Assembly (NCBI GenBank): GCA_934446565.1
Contig: CAKSEO010000025.1
Span: forward strand, 1-39,470
DNA length: 39,470 nucleotides
Direction: 5' to 3'
Source of the DNA: an uncultured Oscillospiraceae bacterium
GTDB lineage: Bacteria; Bacillota; Clostridia; Oscillospirales; Ruminococcaceae
Shown piece by piece: positions 7,393-14,405 of the stretch. The notes under the pieces are model-generated. The model saw only the letters and a program-made list of their open reading frames with translations, was not told where the DNA came from and did no database searches. The first letter of the stretch is position 1, and each line of letters begins with the position of its first letter. The position numbers were made by a program, and so were the translations under genes.

Positions 7393-7421
7393 ATTATAGC
7401 ATAAAGCAACGGATAATTCAA
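7393..7421 (-). promoter_or_regulatory. Promoter of the repeat-protein operon
   Basis: TTGAAT (7416-7421) and TATAAT (7393-7398) on the minus strand with a 17-base spacer, about 45 bases before the first start codon. It is the only clear promoter for the five genes down to 3804. Confidence 0.75.
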
Positions 7422-7470
7422 CATTTTTTTATGATTTGTTGATATTTTTCAACACCGGTCTATTATCGTA

Positions 7471-7499
7471 CAAAAAGCCGGCGGGAAATCCCACCGGCT
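7471..7499 (-). terminator. Terminator of the lipoprotein gene
   Basis: On the minus strand AGCCGG, one mismatch and GGG pair with CCC and CCGGCT (7476-7499), followed by TTTTTG. It lies almost 290 bases after the lipoprotein stop codon, with a structured repeat in between. Confidence 0.75.
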
Positions 7500-7542
7500 C
7501 GAGAGCGTAAAAAACTTTAGTTGCTCCAAAACAAGTTAAAAT

Positions 7543-7737
7543 CAGCTTGGCGGAAAAACGAATTTGTCTGCGAAGCGGGCTTTTAAATCCGTTTTTTGCC
7601 TCAGCTTCGCCTAGGCAAAAAACACTTATATCCGCACAAGTATCGGGGCTACATCAGCGACGGCTACGCCTTACGCTGTGCGCGCAGGGCGGATGTTCCG
7701 ACGGTCAGATCAGCTTTAAGCTGTTTTTCTGCCGGGA
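7543..7737. repeat. Structured interspersed repeat, copy 1 (diverged)
   Basis: About 195 bases sharing a common layout with 29277-29456 and 32289-32485: outer arms near GGCGGAAAAACG and TTTTTCTGCC, the block GCGAAGCGGGCTTTT, a hairpin GTTTTTTGCCT/AGGCAAAAAAC (7607-7640 region), then TCCGCACAAGT and GGCGGATGTTC. Compared with the other copies the arm and hairpin sequences have changed on both sides so that pairing is kept, which suggests selection on structure. It lies between the lipoprotein stop codon and its terminator, in the same orientation relative to the gene as the other copies. No open frame is shared between copies. Confidence 0.75.
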
Positions 7738-7783
7738 CACAAAACGACCTATGCTGCAACCGAACAGTTCATGTCGCTCCGAA

Positions 7784-8554
7784 TTATCCCTCGGCAGTCC
7801 CTACCTCAGCGAAGCCAGACATATTCACCGCGCTGCCGGTCATACCGTCTGACCCGGTAAGGGTCACGCGGTTTATCATGTACCACGCAGAGGTGATGAC
7901 GTTATCACCATCCATGTCATAAAGCTGTACAACGGCGTATCCGTCATCGTTAGACTTCACGTCTGCCAGTTCAGGCGCCTGGGCGTCCGGGTTGTTTTCC
8001 TGGAAATAGCGCCGTGCTATCTTCTCAAGCTCCTCATTGCAGTAGAATCGGAATCCCTCCGCGTCGCTGGAAACGAACACAAAATTCTCTGCTGTACCAT
8101 CCTCCCATGTAAGAGTAACGCTGTCATCTGTGATGTCAGAGGGAACTGCGATGGTATTATTGTCGGCCGACCCCATGTGAAACACTATATTTCCATCGCC
8201 ATATTCGTAGTCAAACGGGACGCCTGTGCCAATTTCAAAATCAAGGGTAGCGCCCTCGCTGGCTGAGCGGAACAGAAAATACCCGCTTGTACCACGCCAT
8301 ACTCCGGTTCTGAATACTGCGGAGTCAGCTTCTGTAGAGGTTTCCGTAGTCTGAACCTCGGTCGTCGGCTGAACAGAGGTAATGTCAGACTCTGCTGCGG
8401 GTGTGCTTTCCTCAGAAGTATCAACGGCAGCTGTATTCTGCTCAACAGTTGGCGCGGAGCTGGAATCCTCCACTGATGAAGTGCTGGGCTGATTCGACTG
8501 ACAGCCTGTAAGGAGCAGCGCAGCCGCTGCGATCATCGCAATATATTTTTTCAT
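7784..8554 (-). CDS. Secreted lipoprotein, function unknown
   Basis: A 256-residue protein with a lipoprotein signal: MKKYIAMIAAAALLLTGC, Cys18 being the lipidation site. A Ser/Thr/Glu-rich linker follows (about residues 19-80), then a folded domain starting GVWRGTSGYFLFRS with alternating beta-strands and ending near GFAEVGTAEG. The domain was not recognised. AGAAAGG stands 6 bases before the ATG. The gene is alone; the next gene upstream on this strand ends in its own terminator at 8695-8725. A weak promoter may exist near 8600-8640 but I could not place one with confidence. Confidence 0.8.
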   Translation of the reverse strand: MKKYIAMIAAAALLLTGCQSNQPSTSSVEDSSSAPTVEQNTAAVDTSEESTPAAESDITSVQPTTEVQTTETSTEADSAVFRTGVWRGTSGYFLFRSASEGATLDFEIGTGVPFDYEYGDGNIVFHMGSADNNTIAVPSDITDDSVTLTWEDGTAENFVFVSSDAEGFRFYCNEELEKIARRYFQENNPDAQAPELADVKSNDDGYAVVQLYDMDGDNVITSAWYMINRVTLTGSDGMTGSAVNMSGFAEVGTAEG

Positions 8555-8694
8555 ATTGTATCCTTTCTGACGCGGAAGTGTCTTTCTGCGCCCAAAAACA
8601 TTTTATTAGTGTACAGTAAATTCGCGAAATCAATGTGTTGAAATCGTGGCGTAAATGAGTCAAAAGCAGCAAATCATGAAACAAAATACAGGTC

Positions 8695-8725
8695 AAAAAT
8701 GAACCGATGGATACCCACCGGCTCA
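8695..8725 (-). terminator. Terminator of the ParA/ComFB unit
   Basis: On the minus strand TGAGCCGGTGG pairs with CCATCGGTTCA (11 pairs, two G-T) around a GTAT loop, followed by TTTTT. It begins 4 bases after the stop codon of the ComFB-domain gene. Confidence 0.85.
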
Positions 8726-8728
8726 TTA

Positions 8729-9472
8729 TCAACCATGGAAATTTCTCTTTTTATTGGCGATCATCAGCCTTATCATGACCGATACGACGTTCTTTTTCAG
8801 CGAATCTATCAGCAGACGTTCATCATCGCTGAACCCGCTCCAGTCAAGGTCTGCAAGCTCCGGGAGCTTCATATACCGCGCGGGTATCTCCTCCGCGGTC
8901 AGCCGTGCGAGTTCTGCCGTACACCTCTCGCAGTCGCAGGCATTGAACCGCTTGAGTATACCGGGAACGCACTCTGCAATGACCATTCCAGTGAGCTCCC
9001 GCATAACCAGCGGGGAACGGCTTACTTCGTCCTGCCGCTCCTTGTTTGAAAGTTCAGCCTCCCGACGCATGACCTTTGACAGCGGCTCTATACCGCGCAG
9101 CTGTCTCGGAATAAGGCTCTTCCCGGCGGCAACCACCTGATTCTCCGAAAATGCACGTTCCTCCACCAACCGCATAACGCTGGGAGTTTTCACGCTCTGC
9201 GACTGCTCACCGTTCTCATCAACATCAACGGGGCTGGCGTCGCTTTTCTTTACAGACTTACCCGCATTCCCGGAACTGCCTGTTTTTTTCCGGGTAGCTT
9301 TGCCGGACCTAGTTGTTTTCACTGCCTTATCCGACTTTTCAGTTCTCATGGGCTTCTCGGTTTTCTTTTTCTGAGGACCTGCTGCGTTCTTAGGCTGCTC
9401 ATCGCTGACGACGCTCACAAGCCTTGCCCCCTCGGGATTTTCCTGATAATGCTCGGTGATTCTGTCCGTCAT
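8729..9472 (-). CDS. ComFB-domain protein with basic disordered N-terminus
   Basis: A 247-residue protein. Residues 28-75 are rich in Lys, Thr and Ser (KKKTEKPMRTEK, SGKATRKKTG) and probably disordered, possibly contacting DNA. Residues 160-205 match the ComFB family: VIAECVPGILKRF, then the cysteine motif ACDCERC (C179, C181, C184) and LTAEEIPARYMKLPE. ComFB proteins are small helical proteins first named from competence operons; some have been reported as cyclic dinucleotide receptors (from memory). The start ATG overlaps the ParA stop by 4 bases (ATGA), so this gene occupies the place normally held by parB. No ParB-like box or helix-turn-helix is visible. Confidence 0.75.
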   Translation of the reverse strand: MTDRITEHYQENPEGARLVSVVSDEQPKNAAGPQKKKTEKPMRTEKSDKAVKTTRSGKATRKKTGSSGNAGKSVKKSDASPVDVDENGEQSQSVKTPSVMRLVEERAFSENQVVAAGKSLIPRQLRGIEPLSKVMRREAELSNKERQDEVSRSPLVMRELTGMVIAECVPGILKRFNACDCERCTAELARLTAEEIPARYMKLPELADLDWSGFSDDERLLIDSLKKNVVSVMIRLMIANKKRNFHG

Positions 9473-10242
9473 GACTTAACACCGTTTTTTTCCCCGGTAA
9501 GCTCGCAGATAAATGCACTGTATTCCAATGCCGCCTTTGATTTCGGGGAATATGTGATAACGCTCTCGCCATGCGCCGGAGCCTCTGCAATACATACGCT
9601 TGCGCTGATACGGCTGTTAAAAATCTTTGTATCTAGCTGCATAGCTATAACGTTAGCAAGATCCTCGACATCTTTCGTCAGCGTAAAGCGCGGATTATAC
9701 TTGTTCAGAAGAATGCCGGCAACCTTGAGTTCCTTATTGTAGTACCGCTGCACCGCAAAAATAGTCTGTTTCAGCTGCGCGATGCCCTGTAGACTGAGTA
9801 TTTCGCACAGCATGGGAATAACGAGCTCATCTGCCGCTGTATACGCGTTGATAGTAAGTACCGAAAGTGCCGGAGGCGTATCGAGTATTATGTAATCATA
9901 CTCATCCCGTACAGATTCCATCTGCTCCCGGAGGATATATTCACGCCCAACACCGGTCAGCTCCAGCTCAACGCCGGAAAGCAGGATATTTGACGCGATG
10001 ACATCGCAGATGTCGCCATGCTGAATAGCGTCCGTTATCTCACAGTTTCCTTTGAACACATCGTAAATGGTATAAGCTTCCTCATCGTCTATGCCAAGCG
10101 AAAAGCTGAGATTTCCCTGCGGGTCAAGGTCTATCGCAAGTACTTTCTTGCCCATCTGCGCAAGACCTCCACATATAGCACAGCAGGTCGTGGTTTTGCC
10201 AACGCCGCCTTTCTGATTAGTGAGTGCAATTATCTTTGCCAT
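9469..10242 (-). CDS. ParA/Soj-family ATPase
   Basis: ParA ATPases position DNA or protein cargo by forming gradients on the nucleoid. The 257-residue chain has the deviant Walker A motif KGGVGKTT (signature Lys11 and Lys16), switch I DLDPQGN, and Walker B YIILDTPP, so it should be active. It lacks the extended N-terminal helix-turn-helix of plasmid type Ia ParA, as chromosomal Soj-type proteins do. GGGGGA stands before ATG 10242. The partner gene is not parB but a ComFB-domain protein overlapping by 4 bases; upstream on the same strand are a diguanylate cyclase and a PilZ protein. Plasmid origin is unlikely given the flanking housekeeping genes. Confidence 0.9.
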   Translation of the reverse strand: MAKIIALTNQKGGVGKTTTCCAICGGLAQMGKKVLAIDLDPQGNLSFSLGIDDEEAYTIYDVFKGNCEITDAIQHGDICDVIASNILLSGVELELTGVGREYILREQMESVRDEYDYIILDTPPALSVLTINAYTAADELVIPMLCEILSLQGIAQLKQTIFAVQRYYNKELKVAGILLNKYNPRFTLTKDVEDLANVIAMQLDTKIFNSRISASVCIAEAPAHGESVITYSPKSKAALEYSAFICELTGEKNGVKS

Positions 10243-10297
10243 AAAAATCCCCCGGAAATAGATTTATGCCGAAATACCGGCTGTCATTCAGACATTA

Positions 10298-10326
10298 CAA
10301 GGGCGCACAGTAACTGTCCGCCCTTG
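10298..10326. terminator. Hairpin between diguanylate cyclase and parA
   Basis: A nearly perfect dyad: CAAGGGCG (10298-10305) with CGCCCTTG (10319-10326), with ACAGT/ACTGT nested inside. It sits 20 bases after the cyclase stop codon but lacks a clear T-run on the minus strand, so it may be a weak terminator, a processing site or an operator for parA. Confidence 0.5.
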
Positions 10327-10345
10327 ATGGTTATTCTTTGAAGGA

Positions 10346-12379
10346 TCAGAAGCCCTCCGGATCAATGTATTCATCCGTTGCGCTGTCCTCAGGAATATAG
10401 ATATGATAGTTTGTCTTGCCGTTCTTCTTTACGAAGTACATCGCGGTATCCGCAAAGGACAGCAGCTCGTTAACATCTTCGGTATGCTCCGGGCAGTACG
10501 CAACACCGATACTAGCCTTGACGTCAATATGCATTGCGCCGTCCGCTGTGGTGTAGCCCTCGTACAACTCGTTGATGATATCCATCGAGATATTTTCGAT
10601 GTTTTCGATATCCTCCTGATTCGTAAAGCAAAGTACGAACTCATCGCCGCCGAATCTGCCTGCGAAGCCGCCTCTGTCATCGACCTTGGTACGGATAGTG
10701 TCAGCAACGAATCTGATGACCTCATCACCGATGGTATGACCATAACGGTCGTTGATGAACTTAAAGTCGTCAACATCAATGAACGAAACCGCAACGCGCT
10801 TTGTACCGCGGCGTTCGATCTCTGATGTAAGATTTCTGATGAATGTATTTCTGTTATACAGCTGTGACAGGAAGTCATAGCTTGCACGCTCGGAGAGCTG
10901 AAGTTCAAGCTTCTTCTCGTTATCAATATCCGTCATGACGCCAATAACTCTCAGCGGCTCACTCAGACGGTCGGTAATGCAAACTGCACGAAGTGATACC
11001 CAGATAACTGCTCCGCTCTTGGTCTTGAGCTGATATTCGGTGCTGTATCCATTCTTGTTCTTGAGCAGGCCATTCATGTCGCGCTTATACTTCTCGGCGT
11101 CCTCCTGGCTCATGAGAGAATCAATAAACTTGCCGTTCGAAAGCGTAGCGCTGTCAGTGTCGATGTCGAACTTTGCAATCATATTAGGAGAAGCGTACAT
11201 TCTTTCCTTGTGGAAATCCCACTCGAACAGCATGTTGTCAGACAGTTCTGCAATGGTACGATGACGTTCTTCGCTGAGGAACACCTCGTCGAGCAGTTCG
11301 TTGAAAGAAGTCTGGATCTCGCCAAGCTCGCTTCTTCTGTTTGTGACCTTGAAGCGGATATCTGTAGTGCCCTCTGCGTCGGAGATCTCGGTCATGGTCT
11401 TGAGCATACCGTTCATGTTGCCAAGGAACCTGCCGATAACGACGAGAGAAAGTATGGAGAATACAACTGCCGAAGCGGCAACAACTACCCAGCCGAGGAG
11501 GTTGGTAGTAGCGGAGAACTTGCTGAACGCGCCGTTATCAACGGAAGCCACCCAGCGCCAGTTCATAACGTCAGTTCCTGTAAGACCTACATAATATGTA
11601 GCACCGCCGGCGGTACCGCGGATGGACTTGATATCCTTGCTGTTCTTGAGGTCGCTGTATCCAGTGTTAGCAGTATCGAAGAACTGAGCGATGTCGCCCT
11701 GGAGCGCAGTACCTGCAAAATCCCTGTCTACCTTACCGCTCTGCTTGTAGTTGACAGCAACACCGTTTTTGTCCACGATCATGTAGCTTGCTCCGGAGAG
11801 ATTGAGGAACTGCCCGGAAAGCGCCTTCATAACAGCGCTGTCAGGACCAACGGATACGATAGCGACAACATATCCAGCCTCGCCGGTGGCATTGTCGGAA
11901 AGGATAGGATCAGCAACGAAAATAGCGTCGCCGTAGCTGGTCCATGTAAGCATTTCAGAAACAGTAGGCATATTGATAACGCCCTGATCGTTCATGGGAA
12001 GATTCTCAAAAACGCCGCCCTCGTTGCCATTTACAGCAGAAATAACGGTTCCGTTTTCATCGAGGATCATCATATCCAGGATATCCGGATCAGCAGCGAC
12101 GGAAGCTTCAAGCTCTGCGTCAGCGTCTCCCATGCCGCTCGCTGCGTCAACAGCCGCCTCGCTCTTTGCGATAGCTCCGACGATGGAACTGTAGCTGTTG
12201 AATACCTGCTTTATTCCGGCAGACTTGGACTCGCCCACCTGCTGGAGAGTGTTCTCCTTGGCAGACCTTTCATATCCCATAACGGAAAATGTGCCTATTG
12301 CCCCGACGATAACAGCCGGAACTATCGCGAATACCAGCATGACCGCTGTAAGCACGATCTTAAGCTTCAGATTGCCCAT
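10346..12379 (-). CDS. Membrane diguanylate cyclase (dCache-HAMP-PAS-GGDEF)
   Basis: Makes cyclic di-GMP from two GTP. Order of domains in about 677 residues: a transmembrane span (about 8-30), an extracellular double-Cache-like sensor of about 260 residues, a second span (LLGWVVVAASAVVFSILSLVV), a HAMP-like linker, a PAS domain with its C-terminal PAC part (YQLKTKSGAVIWVSLRAVCI), and a GGDEF domain containing RFGGDEF, so catalysis is expected. The inhibitory RxxD site five residues before GGDEF is absent (DRGG there). No EAL domain. ATG at 12379 is better spaced from AGGGGG than the ATG at 12385. The neighbouring upstream gene encodes a PilZ protein; a short hairpin (12417-12432) lies between them. 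Confidence 0.9.
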   Translation of the reverse strand: MGNLKLKIVLTAVMLVFAIVPAVIVGAIGTFSVMGYERSAKENTLQQVGESKSAGIKQVFNSYSSIVGAIAKSEAAVDAASGMGDADAELEASVAADPDILDMMILDENGTVISAVNGNEGGVFENLPMNDQGVINMPTVSEMLTWTSYGDAIFVADPILSDNATGEAGYVVAIVSVGPDSAVMKALSGQFLNLSGASYMIVDKNGVAVNYKQSGKVDRDFAGTALQGDIAQFFDTANTGYSDLKNSKDIKSIRGTAGGATYYVGLTGTDVMNWRWVASVDNGAFSKFSATTNLLGWVVVAASAVVFSILSLVVIGRFLGNMNGMLKTMTEISDAEGTTDIRFKVTNRRSELGEIQTSFNELLDEVFLSEERHRTIAELSDNMLFEWDFHKERMYASPNMIAKFDIDTDSATLSNGKFIDSLMSQEDAEKYKRDMNGLLKNKNGYSTEYQLKTKSGAVIWVSLRAVCITDRLSEPLRVIGVMTDIDNEKKLELQLSERASYDFLSQLYNRNTFIRNLTSEIERRGTKRVAVSFIDVDDFKFINDRYGHTIGDEVIRFVADTIRTKVDDRGGFAGRFGGDEFVLCFTNQEDIENIENISMDIINELYEGYTTADGAMHIDVKASIGVAYCPEHTEDVNELLSFADTAMYFVKKNGKTNYHIYIPEDSATDEYIDPEGF

Positions 12380-12448
12380 TATCATATCCCCCTGAATTAT
12401 ATTTATCTGTCACCTGACGCGGCGCACCGCGTTATGTGAAATAATGCA

Positions 12449-13120
12449 CTATTCCTGGTCGCCCTTCTTCGCACGCATGAGGAGCTGCTCATAATTTATG
12501 TACCTGCCGATGGCGTCCTCCTGCGCTGCGGTCAGCGACTCAAACGCACAGCCATAACCGACTATCTCGCCATCGCCGTTGGTCTGTACTCTTAAAACAG
12601 TCGCCATCGTGTTGAGCCTGTATTCATCAATCAGTTCGATGTCAACGCATGCGCTGTCGTCTTTCTGGAATTCGTATTCGCTGGTCATAAAAATACCACC
12701 GACATTGATATCTTGGACACAGATCGCCACGGGCTCCTCGAATCTCACGGTATTTTCATCGCGAACAACGAAAAGCGCCCTGCCAGACAGATCGACCTTG
12801 ATCTTAAAATAACGCCTGCGTTCCTCAAGCACCTGTGTGCTGTTGGACTTTATGAGCGAAACGTTCATCTGCCTGCTGTGCGACACGGAGATATCCCCGG
12901 CGTACTTTATACGGTCGCCAGCCTTGGAATAAGCAATTACATCGACTCTTATTCCTCGCTCAAGCTCGGGGAGATCCTTTCCCTTGATTATAAGAATACT
13001 CTCCTCACTGGAATCAATGTTTTTCGGGAACACAAAATTACGTTCTGCGGAAACTATCAGTTTTCCATCCTGGGCGAGTACATCTGTCTTAACTATCTTT
13101 GTACCAAATAACAACCGCAT
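12449..13120 (-). CDS. PilZ-domain protein
   Basis: PilZ proteins are cyclic di-GMP receptors. This one has 223 residues: a YcgR-N-like beta domain (about 1-95, LIVSAERNFVFPKN ... RIKYAGDISVSHSRQ) and a PilZ domain (about 100-210). The ligand motifs are slightly altered: the RxxxR site reads ERRRYFK, with Lys in the last place, and DxSxxG reads DINVGG, with Asn for Ser. ATG at 13120 was chosen since AAGAGGA lies 4-5 bases before it and the promoter at 13244-13273 would leave a 117-base leader; the longer reading frame to 13354 runs through the promoter. It directly precedes the diguanylate cyclase, probably in one transcript. Confidence 0.82.
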   Translation of the reverse strand: MRLLFGTKIVKTDVLAQDGKLIVSAERNFVFPKNIDSSEESILIIKGKDLPELERGIRVDVIAYSKAGDRIKYAGDISVSHSRQMNVSLIKSNSTQVLEERRRYFKIKVDLSGRALFVVRDENTVRFEEPVAICVQDINVGGIFMTSEYEFQKDDSACVDIELIDEYRLNTMATVLRVQTNGDGEIVGYGCAFESLTAAQEDAIGRYINYEQLLMRAKKGDQE

Positions 13121-13243
13121 CAATCCTCTTACTTTATAGTAAACAGAGCAACCCCGCCCGGACGCGACGCGGCGCCCAGACCCATAGATACCATCGAACA
13201 AATCATCGAAAAGAACAGTATTTGTCAGAATACTCTTGTTTAC

Positions 13244-13273
13244 ATTATACAATAAACATTCCTTATAAATCAA
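13244..13273 (-). promoter_or_regulatory. Promoter of the PilZ gene and probably the cyclase
   Basis: TTGATT (13268-13273) and TATAAT (13244-13249) on the minus strand, 18-base spacer. The transcript would carry about 117 bases of leader with a GC-rich middle (13150-13185); I do not see a known riboswitch in it, including the GEMM class. Confidence 0.65.
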
Positions 13274-13389
13274 GTCATAATGTGAATTTTCTAATAATTG
13301 AACAAATTTTTTCGTTATTTTTGGCAAACATAACAAAACCCTATAGCCATGCAACCGTGAAAATTACACAACATGTCCGATTTGAGTCA

Positions 13390-14118
13390 TCAGGCCTTTT
13401 TGACCTTTATCTTGAATCGTTTTCCGCAGCCTCTTGCGAGCCTGTCCCGCGCCTGCATGGGAGTTCCGCAGATGAACTGCGTCTTGTCGCAGATTATCGT
13501 GTCGAGCTTTTCGCCGTCTTTTTCCATGACCGGAAACAGGTAAAAGCTGTGGCTGCATTCGTAAGCCCTGTAAATATTCTTGTATGGGATTTCGACAACA
13601 CGCGCATTTTTGTCGCGCAGCGCCTCGGAAACCCGCGCGGAAATCTCCTCGCGTTCGGGAACTGACGCGCCGTCCATCTCTGCCTCATCCGGCGAGCTGA
13701 TAGTCAGCACAAGCCTGTCATCGCGGGAGAAATCAACGCTTATCGCCTTGCCGAAGCTGTTCTCCAGTTTGTCGGCGCGCTTGTTGAAATACTGTATCCG
13801 CATATTATGTGGCAGCGTAGCGCAAACAATGAAAAGCACCGCGAAAATCACGCCAAGCAGCCATTCCGTGCACCAGAACGCCGCCAGCATGAGCAGAAAC
13901 AGCACAGCAGCCGCATAATAGCACGCAGTCTGCAACGGACGCACCTTCATCAGGTACATAAAATCCGAAAACGAGCGTATCCGCGCCATGGTGCATTCTG
14001 TTTCACACACCAGCCTGCCATTGTCCGGGTGCTTTTCGGAGTTCATCTCCTCGAACATTTTTGCAAGCTTTGATTCTGTTGATTCCAGTATTTCCTGCTG
14101 TCTTTTGCTTCTGAACAT
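13390..14118 (-). CDS. YcxB-like membrane protein
   Basis: A 242-residue protein with a cytoplasmic N-terminal stretch of about 60 residues (FRSKRQQEILESTESKLAK), two hydrophobic spans (ACYYAAAVLFLLMLAAFW and LLGVIFAVLFIVCATL), and a C-terminal beta-rich domain where IPYKNIYRAYECSHSFYLF matches the YcxB-like pattern. The function of the family is unknown. ATG at 14118 was chosen over GTG at 14133 because AAAGGA is 7 bases before it. The gene has its own promoter and is transcribed away from the pseudokinase operon. Confidence 0.75.
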   Translation of the reverse strand: MFRSKRQQEILESTESKLAKMFEEMNSEKHPDNGRLVCETECTMARIRSFSDFMYLMKVRPLQTACYYAAAVLFLLMLAAFWCTEWLLGVIFAVLFIVCATLPHNMRIQYFNKRADKLENSFGKAISVDFSRDDRLVLTISSPDEAEMDGASVPEREEISARVSEALRDKNARVVEIPYKNIYRAYECSHSFYLFPVMEKDGEKLDTIICDKTQFICGTPMQARDRLARGCGKRFKIKVKKA

Positions 14119-14154
14119 AACGATTCCTTTCACGGGCAGTATATCTCTTATACT

Positions 14155-14183
14155 AGTATATCACATCTCGCACAAAAATGCAA
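14155..14183 (-). promoter_or_regulatory. Promoter of the YcxB-like gene
   Basis: TTGCAT (14178-14183) and TATACT (14155-14160) on the minus strand, 17-base spacer. Confidence 0.7.
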
Positions 14184-14307
14184 CGGAGATATGAAAAATC
14201 TGCACAGATTTCCGTCATAATAACCGCCGCCGTCCGTCAATATGCACTCAATTTATTACAATTTGGCTACAATTTGTTTCCAAACAGTTACAAAACGCCT
14301 AAAACTG

Positions 14308-14336
14308 TTGACAATCCAGCCTGTTTGGAGTATATT
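14308..14336 (+). promoter_or_regulatory. Promoter of the pseudokinase-pheA-ispD operon
   Basis: TTGACA (14308-14313) and TATATT (14331-14336) on the plus strand, 17-base spacer, 70 bases before the first start codon. Just upstream (14255-14280) ACAATTTG occurs twice with 3 bases between, a possible regulator site. The rest of 14184-14307 is A/T-rich without a gene. Confidence 0.75.
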
Positions 14337-14405
14337 ATTATAGTGGTGGTTTGTGTATCGCCAGCTTAATTAAGAAATATAAATATTAATATAGGAGAAC
14401 AGCTA

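Noticed and set aside
9469..10242. Plasmid partition locus
   Set aside because: No parB, iteron or replication gene nearby; flanking genes are chromosomal and no plasmid-type ParA N-terminal domain is present.
12396..12401. TATAAT before the diguanylate cyclase
   Set aside because: No acceptable -35 box 16-18 bases upstream and the transcript would leave almost no leader.
11210..12439. Plus-strand open frame of 409 codons opposite the diguanylate cyclase gene
   Set aside because: Antisense shadow of a gene with clear Cache, PAS and GGDEF domains.
13121..13237. c-di-GMP (GEMM) riboswitch in the PilZ leader
   Set aside because: The leader does not show the conserved GEMM core when read on the minus strand.
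12449..13354. PilZ gene starting at 13354
   Set aside because: The first 78 codons would cover the promoter at 13244-13273; ATG 13120 has a good ribosome site.
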